A DNA stretch of 64,000 nt from Pseudomonas putida (GTDB taxonomy: Bacteria > Pseudomonadota > Gammaproteobacteria > Pseudomonadales > Pseudomonadaceae): NCBI RefSeq assembly GCF_002741075.1, contig NZ_CP016634.1, positions 1,380,501 through 1,444,500 on the forward strand, given 5' to 3'. Position numbers and translations under genes: made by a program. A model generated the notes under the pieces. The model did not search any database and had not been told where the DNA came from. It saw only the letters and a program-made list of their open reading frames with translations. Shown one piece after another: positions 20,501-27,900 of the stretch (positions are counted from its first letter, which is position 1; each line of letters opens with the position of its first letter).

Positions 20501-20726
20501 CGAGTACCCCGCCGGGCGCTTCGCCCAGGCAACGCTGGAGGCGATGTTCGAGCAGGTCCGGGCAGTGCTCGCGGCCCTGGTCGAGGGCGCTGCCACCCTG
20601 GATGAGCTGTCGGCCGAGGCCGAGCGGGTCTGGCGAGAATGCGAGCAGCGCCAGAGCAGCCAGCGGGCCGCGCGCCTCAAAGGCCTGCACCCGATCCGCA
20701 GGCGCCGCTCCAGCGCCGTCGAGTGA
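11535..20726 (+). CDS. Pyoverdine peptide synthetase 1 (C-A[Ser]-T-E-C-A[Lys]-T-C)
   Basis: A 3063-residue synthetase that adds the first two residues after the chromophore unit. Domains by approximate residue: C 50-490 (HHIVADG at 180, L-donor type); A 510-1000 with code DVWHVSLIDK, a serine code; T 1010-1080 (GGDSI); E 1100-1535 (HHLVVDG), giving D-Ser; C 1550-1980 (D-donor type, LPLSPLQQGM); A 1990-2490 with code DGEDHGTVVK, the pyoverdine lysine code; T 2500-2570 (GGHSL); terminal C 2590-3030. The terminal C has HHIVADDAS, so the usual HHxxxDG glycine is Asp. It should condense Lys with the residue loaded on the next protein. The ATG at 11535 has GGAAG nine bases upstream. Codes were read by hand alignment to GrsA. 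Confidence 0.92.
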   Translation: MKPEDAEKLARRFIALPLDKRRLFLQALAREGVEFSLLPIPAGVEGIGCAQPSYAQQRMGLLWLLDPQGAAYNLPGAVRLQGALELSALSAAFEALVARHEPLRTLFRLEEGVWYPSVQAPGPLALVRHDFAGKAERECLLHDCAREQAGLPFDLQAGPLLRVCLVRMAEDEHVLLLTLHHIVADGWSMNVLIEEFSRLYAQCVAGQVPQLPPLPIQYTDYALWQRSWLEAGELQRQLDYWTAQLGDEQPVLELPTDFARPVTPSYRGVRLEFAIDPALSAGLRALAQQQGVTLFMVLLASFQALLHRYTGQQDIRVGVPVAGRGKAETEGLIGLFVNTQVLRAQPRGDQSFSALLAEVRAAVLGAQAHQELPFERLVHALQPSRDTTHSPLFQVLYNHQPHVADLEQLHIADGLRASRLELGGRTTQFDLALDTLERSGTLHAALTYACDLFEQASIERLREHWLNLLHGIVQAPEARLGELPMLGAGERERMLHGWNATAQQYPGGPCVQRLIEAQAQRTPDAPALAFGNAQLSYAELNARANRLAHRLIEAGVGPEVLVGIAVERSLEMVVALLATLKAGGAYVPLDPDYPAERLAYMLEDSGVGLLLTQTALRARLPLSAELSTLCLDDAAADCAGYPHSDPVCRVSGHSLAYVIYTSGSTGRPKGAGNSHQALFNRLAWMQQAYRLEACDSVLQKTPFSFDVSVWEFFWPLMVGARLVVAPPGAHRDPAQLIQVITEQGISTLHFVPSMLQAFIHEPGVQACTSLRRIVCSGEALPAEAQAQVFARLPGAGLYNLYGPTEAAIDVTHWTCVEDGRHSVPIGQPIANLRTHILDAELNPVPPGAAGELYLGGVGLARGYHRRPALTAERFVADPFGSGERLYRTGDLARYREDGVIDYLGRLDHQVKLRGLRIELGEIEAGLLAHPVVKEAVVLAQDNKLLVAYLVPSAPVADSAAFQAQLRAHLQLSLPVFMVPECFMLLERLPVTANGKLDRKALPRAGAVRQQHEAPHSERQRALAQIWQQLLGVEQVGLDDNFFALGGDSIIAIQVVSRARQAGLRLSPADVFKHQTLRDLAQAVEQAPLLQIEQGPLQGEVVLTPIQHWFFEQAIPARQHWNQGLLLTPREPLHAERLEAALTRLVQQHDALRLRYRQAPSGWQQTHAESAPVQLWQRQADSAQALRALCDQAQASLDLAEGPLLRAMLVQMADGSQRLLLVAHHLVVDGVSWRVLLEDLQQAYRQQPLPAKTSGYQHWAARLGDYLPRARQQLPFWLAQRASAPLPQDNPSGRQVNASAATLTWRLSAERTRQLLQRAGQAYRTQVNDLLLTALAQAAGDWSGQSDCLVLLEGHGREALFDDIDLSRTVGWLTSLFPVRLSAAPTPGEAIKAVKEQLRAVPDKGVGYGVLRYLDPDAGAPLAALAPSGILFNYLGQFDQQFGDDALFAPAREGSGQAQDPLAPLASALSLEGQVYEGQLVLEWRYCRESFDAATVEGLTEGYGQALEALIDHCLAPGALGVTPSDFPLARLSQAQLDGLALDWAQIDNVLPLSPLQQGMLFHSLYEPQAGAYINQLQVHIEGLDVARFAASWQAAFARHDVLRSQYHWETLAQPVQSIAREVALPLQVLPGDGADLKGIADQERARGFALDRAPLLRLVLVHLGGERYQLIYTSHHILMDGWSNAQLLGEVLQRYAGGQPPASAASYADYLAWLQRRDHALDEAFWRDQLQALEAPTLLGDALPREADEVGYGELVHGLDEAFSQRLAAFARAHQVTVSVVFQAAWALLLQRYCNQTSVAFGATVAGRPAQLPGIEQQVGLFINTLPVICAPRATQRVDAWLAEVQALNLQLREHEHTSLVDIQRWAGQQGAVFDSLLVFENFPVAEVLRQGAPGGLRFSQVSNVEQTSYPLTLGIEQHRSLVLTFSHDRARLGSGQVAQLRDALVQLLAQFVEAPEQPLASLSLLDIQRQAERLALGGQPQLALDSPLLVHQRFERQVARTPQALALIAGEQRWTYAQLNAQANRLAHRLRECGVGPGQRVGLSVRRGPLMIASLLAVLKAGAAYVPLDPDYPAERLAYMCDDSALSLLLMQPGLLQAPAGLPCLLLEAGEGWLDGYSAENPVNLASAQDLAYLIYTSGSTGQPKGVSIAHAALREFCVIAADYSQLVAEDRVLQFATFSFDGFVEQCYPPLCVGACLVLRGDELWDTTTLYEQIIAQGITLADLPAAYWFLLAQEWAASAPRDAGRLRQVHVGGEAMSAEGLKLWHAAGLGHVRLLNTYGPTEATVVSSTHFCTLADGAGAIPIGRALPGRALHILDGHGHLAPAGLAGELCIAGGAGLARDYHGRAALTAERFVPDPFARTPGQRLYRSGDLARVRADGVVEYIGRADHQVKIRGFRVELGELEAHLQALPMIREAAVLVHEGATGKQLIGYAVPTEPAHSSAELTRAVRQALKAHLPDYLLPAQVVALAALPLNRNGKLDRKALPAPEALVATDREPLREGLEQQLGQIWQQVLGVEGLGREDNFFDLGGHSLLATQIVSQVRRQLGRAVSLRALFEHPQLCDFAAQVQASVDQAVAARPPMARRAGQGEQPLSFAQQRLWFLWSLEPHSSMYNMPGALRLRGPLDHDALRRTFEALLTRHEVLRSTYHEAAGGTWQRLRDDLPLALLHRDLRGLADAEASAQALAREEVAQPFDLANGPLLRVQVLQLADQDHVLLMTLHHIVADDASFRVLIDEFVSLYSAFVAGERPALPVPTLQYADFARWQRQWLEQGGELQRQLAWWQAHLGEHHEVLELPQDLTAEPGEAGQGATCHFTFDRAQSDALRQFARQRQQSLFSVLLAAFNVVLQQRTGQARLRIGTDIANRNHAELERMVGFFVNQLVLQVTLAPTMPAEQLLALCSRTLIEASEHQDLPFERLVEALRLPRRNGRSPLFSIKLIHQEGVGRLPSMGALEVSDFPSGRQAAELDLVAAFYNDDEHLHLSFEYPAGRFAQATLEAMFEQVRAVLAALVEGAATLDELSAEAERVWRECEQRQSSQRAARLKGLHPIRRRRSSAVE

Positions 20727-20749
20727 CCCGATTGTTCAACGACTTTTGC

Positions 20750-20770
20750 GGCGGCTCGCGACGAGCCGCC
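20750..20770 (+). other. Intercistronic hairpin between synthetase 1 and the hydroxylase
   Basis: A 9-bp perfect stem (GGCGGCTCG with CGAGCCGCC) and a 3-base loop lie in the 67-bp gap. No T run follows, so it is not a classical terminator. It may protect or attenuate the message. Confidence 0.5.
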
Positions 20771-20793
20771 TTGGCCCAGTTCCAGGAGGCGTC

Positions 20794-21843
20794 ATGTCCG
20801 TAACCTCATTGTCTTCACGCCCTATGCGCGGCGCGCGCAAGGCCATTTCCAGTGACACGTCCAGCCTGGTCAGCTTCGCGCCGCTGTTCGAGGCGGGCTT
20901 CCCGCTGCTGTGCACCCCCAACGTGCCGGGGGTCGACCTGGTCGCCTGGGCGGCGCAGAACCGCGCACTGATCCAGCAGCAGTTGCACCAGGGGGCGGCG
21001 ATCCTGTTTCGCGGGTTCGACGTGGCCGGCATCGATCAATTCAACCAGTGCATCGATGCGATCTCCGGCGGCGCCCTGCAGTACCTGTTCCGCGCCTCGC
21101 CACGCACCCAGATTACCGGCCAGTTCAACATCTACAGCTCCACCGACTACCCAGCCGGGGAGCGAATCTTCCCGCATAACGAGCACTCCTATTCGCCGGT
21201 CTTCCCACTGCACCTGTACTTCTACTGCGACACCCCGTCCGAGACCGGGGGCGAGACGCCGCTGGGCGATACCCGGCTGATCCTTGACCGCATCGATCCG
21301 CAGGTGCGCGAGGCGTTCGCCCGCAAGGGCATCCTCTACGTGCGCAACTATGGCGATGGCATGGGGCTGCCGTGGCAGACCGTGTTCCAGAGCGAAGTGC
21401 GAAGTGAGGTGGAGGCCTACTGCGTGCAGATCGGCGTGCAGGCCGAGTGGAAGCCGGGCAACCGCCTGCGCACCCGCCAGCGCGGCCCGGCCATCGTCCG
21501 CCACCCGCAGACCGGCGAGCGCATCTGGTTCAACCACGGCACCTTCTTCAATGCCCTGACCCTGCCCGACAGCATTCGCGACAACCTGCTGCGCGAGTTC
21601 GGCCCGCTGGACTTGCCGCAGAACACCTTCTTTGGCGATGGCACGCCGATCGGCGATGACGTGGTGCGCCACCTGCAGCAGATCTACCGCGACGTGATGG
21701 TCGAGTTCGCCTGGCAGAAAGGCGATGTGGTGCTGCTGGACAACATCCTCACCGTGCACGCGCGCAATGCCTTCACGGGCCGTCGAAAAATTCTCACCGC
21801 CATGGCGATCGCGCAGAAGAGCGCCGATCTGGCCCACGATTAA
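20794..21843 (+). CDS. SyrP-like Fe(II)/2-oxoglutarate amino-acyl beta-hydroxylase (likely His)
   Basis: A 349-residue TauD/SyrP-family oxygenase starting at ATG 20794 with AGGAGG just upstream. The iron triad is visible as His128 and Glu130 in FPHNEHS, with the distal His322 in LTVHARNAF. The nearby Arg in GRRK probably binds 2-oxoglutarate. Relatives hydroxylate the beta carbon of an amino acid held on a peptide synthetase. The gene lies between synthetase 1 and synthetase 2, 13 bp before the latter. Synthetase 2 has a degenerate condensation-like interface domain and an A domain with a histidine-type code. I therefore infer beta-hydroxylation of T-bound His; hydroxylation of Asp, the commoner case in pyoverdines, is the alternative. 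Confidence 0.85.
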   Translation: MSVTSLSSRPMRGARKAISSDTSSLVSFAPLFEAGFPLLCTPNVPGVDLVAWAAQNRALIQQQLHQGAAILFRGFDVAGIDQFNQCIDAISGGALQYLFRASPRTQITGQFNIYSSTDYPAGERIFPHNEHSYSPVFPLHLYFYCDTPSETGGETPLGDTRLILDRIDPQVREAFARKGILYVRNYGDGMGLPWQTVFQSEVRSEVEAYCVQIGVQAEWKPGNRLRTRQRGPAIVRHPQTGERIWFNHGTFFNALTLPDSIRDNLLREFGPLDLPQNTFFGDGTPIGDDVVRHLQQIYRDVMVEFAWQKGDVVLLDNILTVHARNAFTGRRKILTAMAIAQKSADLAHD

Positions 21844-21856
21844 AGGAGCTCCACAC

Positions 21857-24800
21857 ATGACCACCTCCCATCAGCCAGGCCATGACGACGCAGGCGGTGA
21901 GCTGTTCCAGGCCTCGGCCCAGCAGGCGCTGGCCCTGACCGTCCAAGGCGAGCGAGCTGGGCATGCCTGGGTCGTGCTCAGTGTCGCGCGCCTGCCCGAT
22001 GCCGCTGAGCTGTCCGCGCACCTGGCCACCCTAGGTGCGCGCCACGAAGTGCTGCGTACCCTTTACCGCCGCCTACCGGGCATGACCTGGCCGCTGCAAG
22101 CAGTGCTGGAGCAGGTGCCCGGCGCCGTGCACGCCGAGGCTGACCACGACCTGGAACAGGCCCTGGCCTGGGCGCGGGCCCAGGTGGGGGCGGCCAGCAC
22201 GTGCAGCCTGGCGGTGAGCGCCCTGGCCGGTGGCCAGCCGCGCCTGTTGCTGCTGGGCAGTGCGGCCAGCCTCGACCGCGCCAGCCTGCTGAGGGTGGCG
22301 GGCGAGTTGGCCGCGTTGTGCGAGGGGCCCGTGCTGGCCAGCAACGAGGAGGCGTTGCAGTACGTCGACTTCGCTGCCTGGCAGCAGGAACTGCGCGAGG
22401 ATGAACTGGGTCGTCAGGGCGCGGCGTTCTGGGAGGCGCTGGTGCGCAGTCACCAGGTCAATCACCGCCTGGCCTTCGAAACCCCAGGCCACGCCAATGC
22501 GCGCCACCAGGCCAGCCGTGCCGACCATGCGCTGGAAGCGGTGCTGGCGAGCGACGGCGGCGAGGCCCGGGTGCTGGCGCTGTGGGGCGCCTTCCTGGCC
22601 CGTGTCAGCCAGCAGGATCGCCTGTTGATCGGCTTGCAGGTGGAGGGGCGCAATGAAGACCTGGAGGACGCCTGCGGCCTGTACGCCCGGGCCCTGCCGG
22701 TGGCCTTCGACAACCGCCAGGGCGCGAGTCTCGAAGGACTGTGCGCTGAGATGACGACCCGCCTCGAACAGTCGCGCTCCTGGCTGGACTGCCTGAACGA
22801 GTTCGACCTGGGGCTGTGCCGCTACGGCTTCGTCCATCGCCCGAGCGCCGCTGCGCAAGGCGTGCTGGCGCTGGAGGCCGAAGGGCCGGCCGAGCGCCTG
22901 CGCCTGGTGCTGGGCGAGGGCCAGGTGCGCCTGGATGCCGATGCCGCTGCCTTCAGCGTCGAGGCCTTGCAGATGCTGCTGGGGCAGTTCCTGCACTTCG
23001 CCGGCCAGGCCCTGGCCGCGCCCGCGCAGGACCTGGCCGAGGCCGGCCTGCTCGATGAGGCCGGACGCCGGCAGGTGCTGCAGGGCTTCAACCCCCAGGC
23101 CGCATCGCTGCGCCAGGCGCGGCAGTTGCAAGGGTTGTTCGCCGAGCAGGCCGAGCGCCAGCCCCAGGCCATCGCCTTGAGCGTGGGCGGCGAGCGGTTG
23201 ACCTATGGCGAGCTGGAGCGCCTGTCGAACCAGGTGGCCAACACCTTGCGCGCCCAGGGCGCAGGCCCGGACAAGGTGGTGGCGGTGTATGGCCAGCGCA
23301 GCCGCGAGCTGGTGGTGGCGCTGCTGGGCATCCTCAAGGCAGGTGGCGCCTACCTGCCGCTGGACCCGAATTACCCGGCCGAGCGCCTGGCCTTCATGCT
23401 CGCCGACGCCGGTGCCGATCAGGTGCTGGCTTGCCTGCCACTGCCCGAGGCCTGGCAGCAGGAACAGCGCCTGACCGTCACCTCCCTGGCTGCCGATGCG
23501 CCGGTGTGGTCGGCCAGCGAGCAGGCCCCGGCGCCGCTGGGCGATGCCGACAACCTGGCCTACGTGATCTACACCTCGGGCTCCACCGGCAAGCCCAAAG
23601 GGGTCATGGTCAGCCACGCCAACGCCGTGGCCTCGACCTTGGCCCGCGGGCGCTTCTACCGCGAAGCGCTGGGCAATTTCTTGATGTTGTCGTCGTTTTC
23701 CTTCGACAGCTCCGTGGCCGGTGTCTTCTGGGCGCTGAGCCAGGGCGCGACGCTGACCCTGCCGGACGAGCACAGCTACAAGGACCCGCAACAGCTGGCC
23801 GCGCTGATCGCCCGCGAGGGCGTGACCCACTACCTGACGCTGCCCTCGTTCCATGGGCAAATCCTCGACTACCTCGACGCGCCGACGCTGCGCTGCGTGA
23901 TCGTCGCCGGCGAGGCCTGCACCCAGGATCTGGCGCGGCGCCACGGCGAGCGCCTGGCGGGGGTTTCGCTGGTCAACGAGTACGGGCCGAGCGAGGCCAC
24001 TGTGTGGTCCACCGCCACCTACCTGGACCCGGCTGACGGCCACGGCATCGCCATCGGCAAGCCGGTCCAGGGGCTGCGGGTGCATGTATTGGACGCGCAC
24101 TTCGAGCCAGTGGCTCCGGGTGCCGAAGGTGAGCTGCATGTGGCCGGCGATGGCCTGTGCCGTGGCTACCTGGCGCGGCCTTCGCTGACCGCCGAGCGCT
24201 TCCTGCCGGACCCGTTCGCCGAGGCGCCGGGGCAGCGCCTGTACCGCAGCGGCGATGTGGCGCGCTACCGGGTCGACGGCACCTTGGACTGCCTCGGGCG
24301 CTTGGATCACCAGGTGAAGCTGCGCGGTTTTCGCATCGAGCTGGGCGAAATCGAAAGCGCCCTGCGTGCCGGGCGTGGTGTGGACGATGCCCTGGTGATC
24401 GCCCATGACACAGCGGTGGGTAAACAATTGCTGGCCTTCGTCGTTTCTACTCAGGAAGGTCACGAGCAACTGGGCCTGGACCTGCACAGCCACCTCTCCC
24501 AGGTGCTGCCCGAGCACATGCTGCCGGCGCGCATCCGGGTGCTGGAACGCTTCCCGCAGACCCCCAATGGCAAGCTCGACCGCAATGCCCTGTTGGCCCT
24601 GGACAGCCGACGCCGTCAGTACATCGCCCCGCGCACCGAGCTTGAACGGACCTTGGCCGGTATCTGGACCGAGGCCCTGCAGGTGGACAAGGTCGGTGTG
24701 CAGGACAGCTTCTTCGAGCTGGGCGGCCACTCGCTGCTGGCCACCGCCATCCGTACCCGGATCCAGGAGGCACTGGGCCTGACGATCCCGCTGCGGGTGT

Positions 24801-24925
24801 TCTTCGAGGGCGAGACCCTTGAGCGCCTGGCGCAGGAGATCGACGCATTGCGCGAGCAAGCCGGTAATCAGCAAAACACAGTGGACTCCCTGGAGGCGCT
24901 GTTCGACGAGGTTGAAGCTCTATGA
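21857..24925 (+). CDS. Pyoverdine peptide synthetase 2 (interface-A[His?]-T)
   Basis: A 1022-residue single-module synthetase. Residues 1-420 form a condensation-like domain with no HHxxxDG: the corresponding stretch reads [13 protein letters not shown]. This fits the non-catalytic interface domains that dock beta-hydroxylases. The A domain spans about 424-915 ([11 protein letters not shown] at 572). Its hand-read code DSALIAEVWK is close to the bacitracin histidine code DSELTAEVCK and unlike Asp codes. T lies at 920-990 (GGHSL at 955), with a short C-terminal docking tail. The condensing domain for this module is probably the terminal C of synthetase 1. The start is ATG 21857 (AAGGAG upstream); a longer upstream frame only overlaps the hydroxylase gene. 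It overlaps synthetase 3 by four bases. Confidence 0.88.
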   Translation: MTTSHQPGHDDAGGELFQASAQQALALTVQGERAGHAWVVLSVARLPDAAELSAHLATLGARHEVLRTLYRRLPGMTWPLQAVLEQVPGAVHAEADHDLEQALAWARAQVGAASTCSLAVSALAGGQPRLLLLGSAASLDRASLLRVAGELAALCEGPVLASNEEALQYVDFAAWQQELREDELGRQGAAFWEALVRSHQVNHRLAFETPGHANARHQASRADHALEAVLASDGGEARVLALWGAFLARVSQQDRLLIGLQVEGRNEDLEDACGLYARALPVAFDNRQGASLEGLCAEMTTRLEQSRSWLDCLNEFDLGLCRYGFVHRPSAAAQGVLALEAEGPAERLRLVLGEGQVRLDADAAAFSVEALQMLLGQFLHFAGQALAAPAQDLAEAGLLDEAGRRQVLQGFNPQAASLRQARQLQGLFAEQAERQPQAIALSVGGERLTYGELERLSNQVANTLRAQGAGPDKVVAVYGQRSRELVVALLGILKAGGAYLPLDPNYPAERLAFMLADAGADQVLACLPLPEAWQQEQRLTVTSLAADAPVWSASEQAPAPLGDADNLAYVIYTSGSTGKPKGVMVSHANAVASTLARGRFYREALGNFLMLSSFSFDSSVAGVFWALSQGATLTLPDEHSYKDPQQLAALIAREGVTHYLTLPSFHGQILDYLDAPTLRCVIVAGEACTQDLARRHGERLAGVSLVNEYGPSEATVWSTATYLDPADGHGIAIGKPVQGLRVHVLDAHFEPVAPGAEGELHVAGDGLCRGYLARPSLTAERFLPDPFAEAPGQRLYRSGDVARYRVDGTLDCLGRLDHQVKLRGFRIELGEIESALRAGRGVDDALVIAHDTAVGKQLLAFVVSTQEGHEQLGLDLHSHLSQVLPEHMLPARIRVLERFPQTPNGKLDRNALLALDSRRRQYIAPRTELERTLAGIWTEALQVDKVGVQDSFFELGGHSLLATAIRTRIQEALGLTIPLRVFFEGETLERLAQEIDALREQAGNQQNTVDSLEALFDEVEAL

Positions 24926-27900
24926 ATGCGGTACCGGACAGAATGCTGGCGCTGGCGCAACGGTTTGCAGGGATGTCGGCCGAGGCCCGGCAGGCTCTGC
25001 AAGGCAAGATGCGCGAGCAGGGCCTGACCCTGGAAGCCCTGCCGATCCCGCCACGTGCGGCGGGCCTGCAGGTGCTGCCGGCGTCCTACGCCCAGCAACG
25101 GCTGTGGTTCATCTGGCAACTGGAGCCACAGGCCAGCGCCTACAACCTGACCGGTGCCTTCCGCCTGCGCGGCCCGCTGGACCACGCGGCCCTGGAGCAG
25201 ACCCTGGCCGCGCTGCTGGCGCGCCATGAAGTGCTGCGCACCACCTTCCGCTTGGAGGAAGGGGCGGTGCAGCAGGTGATCCACGCCGCCATGGCCTGCC
25301 CGCTGGAGCAGGTCGAGGCCGACGAAGCAGGCCTTCAGGCCGCTATCACCAGTGCCGCCCAAGCGCCGTTCGACCTGACCCATGGCCCGCTGATGCGGGC
25401 GCGGTTGGTCAGGCTGGGTGCCCAGGACCATGTGCTGCTGCTCACGCTGCACCATATCGTCACCGATGGCGCGTCGCTGCCCATCCTGATCGAGGCGTTC
25501 ACCCGCCACTACGCGGCGTTCGCCAGTGGCCAGGCGCCGCAGGTCGAGGCCTTGCCAATCCAGTACGCCGACTTTGCCCAGTGGCAGCGGCTGTGGCTGG
25601 AGGCGGGCGAGGGCGAGCGGCAATTGCAGTACTGGCGCCAGCAACTGGGCGATGAGCACCCGCTGCTGAGCCTGCCGCTGGATCGCAAGCGCCCGACCTT
25701 GCCCAGCCAGCAGGGCGACTGCGTCAGCGTCGAGGTGCCCGCCGCGACCCTGGAGGGCTTGCGCCAGTTGGCCCGCGACCAGGGCTGCACCCTGTTCGTG
25801 GTGCTGATGGCGTCGTTGCATGCGCTGCTGCACCGCTACAGCGGCGAGCAGGACATCCTCGTCGGCGTGCCGGTGGCCAACCGCACGCGTCAGGACGTGC
25901 AGGCGCTGCTGGGCTTTTTCATCAACACCCAGGTGCTGCGCAGCCAGCCGCAGCCCGAGCAGCCCTTCCTGAGCCTGCTCGAGGCGCTCAAGGTCGCGGC
26001 AGTGGGGGCCCAGAGTCATCAGGATGTGCCGTTCGAGCAGTTGGTGGATGCGCTGCAGCCGGAGCGCAGCCTGAACCAAAGCCCGCTGTTCCAAGTGATG
26101 CTCAACCATCAGCAGGCCGCCGCCGAAGGCAACGCCCGCTGGTCGTTGCAGGGGCTGGAGGTCGAAGTGCTGGCGGTCGATGAGCGCAGCACCAAGTTCG
26201 ACCTCATGCTCGACACCGTTGAAGGGCCCGAGGGCCTGAGCGCGGCGTTCACCTATGCCACCGACCTGTTCGACGCCACCACCGTCCAGCGCATGGCCCG
26301 CCACTGGCTGAACCTGCTGCGGGGGATCGTGCGCGATCCGGCCACGGCCCTGGGCGAGTTGCCGATGCTCGATGCCGCCGAGCAGGCTGCCACCCTGGTC
26401 GAGTGGAACCCCAAGCCGGCCCGGCTAGAGGTGCGTGAGTGCCTGCACCAGCGCATCGAGCGCCAGGCCGCATCGCGCCCAGCGGCCACCGCGGTGGTCT
26501 GCGAGGGCGAGCGCCTGAGCTATGGCGAACTGAACCGCCGGGCCAACCGCCTGGCCTGGCACCTGCGGGCGCAAGGCGTGGGCCCGGATGTGCGCGTGGG
26601 CATCGCCTTGCCGCGCTCGCTGGACATGCTGGTGGGGCTGCTGGCGATCCTCAAGGCCGGGGGCGCCTATGTACCGCTGGACCCTGAGTACCCCGAAGAG
26701 CGCCTGGCCTACCTGCTCGAAGACAGCGGCACACGCTTGCTGATCAGCCAGGCGCCGCTGGCCGCGCGCCTGCCGCAGGTCGAGGGCCTTCAGACGCTGT
26801 TGCTCGACCAGGCCGGTGCCTGGCTGAGCGAGGCCCCCGAGCACGACCTGCCCAACCTGACCGACCCTGACAACCTCGCCTACGTCATCTACACCTCAGG
26901 CTCCACGGGCAAGCCCAAGGGCACCTTGTTGCCCCATGCCAATGTGCTGCGCCTGTTCGAGGCCACGCAGGGCTGGTTCGGCTTCGATGAGCACGATGTG
27001 TGGACGCTGTTCCATTCCTACGCGTTCGACTTTTCGGTGTGGGAGATCTTCGGCGCGCTGCTGCATGGCGGCACGCTGGTGGTGGTGCCCTATGCCACCA
27101 GCCGTTCGCCCCAGGACTTCCACCGCCTGCTGCGCGAGGAGGGCGTGACTGTCCTCAACCAGACGCCTTCGGCCTTCCGCCCGCTGATCGAGGTAGCCTG
27201 CGCGGCCCGTGACCAAGGGCCGCTGGCCCTGCGCACGGTGATCTTCGGCGGTGAGGCGCTGGAGGTGGCCGACCTGCGGCCGTGGTTCGAAGCCTTCGGC
27301 GATCGCCAGCCGCAACTGGTGAACATGTATGGCATCACCGAGACCACGGTGCACGTGAGCTACCGGCCACTGGGTTGGGCGGACCTGGACTCTGGCAACA
27401 GCAGCCCGCTGGGCGAGCCGATTGGCGACTTGTCGTGGTACGTGCTCGACAGCCGTCTGAACCCGGTGGCCAAGGGCTGCGTGGGCGAGCTGTACGTCGG
27501 CGGCGCGGGCTTGGCGCGGGGCTACCACCTGCGGGCCGACCTGAGCGCCACGCGGTTTATCGCCGACCCTTTCACCGAGCGCCCCGGTGCGCGCCTGTAC
27601 CGCACGGGCGACCTGGCCCGCTACAGCGCCGACGGCAGCCTCGAGTACATCGGTCGTATCGACCACCAGGTGAAGATTCGCGGTTTTCGCATCGAGCTGG
27701 GCGAGATCCAGCGCTGCCTGCAACAACATCCGCAAGTCGCCCAGGCCCTGGTGCTGGTGCACGAGGCCGGCGCCGGCAAGCAATTGGTCGGCTACCTGGT
27801 GGCCAAGGCCGGCGTCGAGGCCGGCAGCAGCACCTTCGGCCAGGGGCTGCGTGACTACCTGCGCGGCGAGTTACCCGACTACATGGTGCCTGCGCACCTG

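Noticed and set aside
23571..24100. Aspartate specificity for synthetase 2, as expected from the SyrP-like neighbour
   Set aside because: The code DSALIAEVWK lacks the Lys-containing DLTK pattern of Asp A domains and resembles the histidine code; kept only as an alternative.
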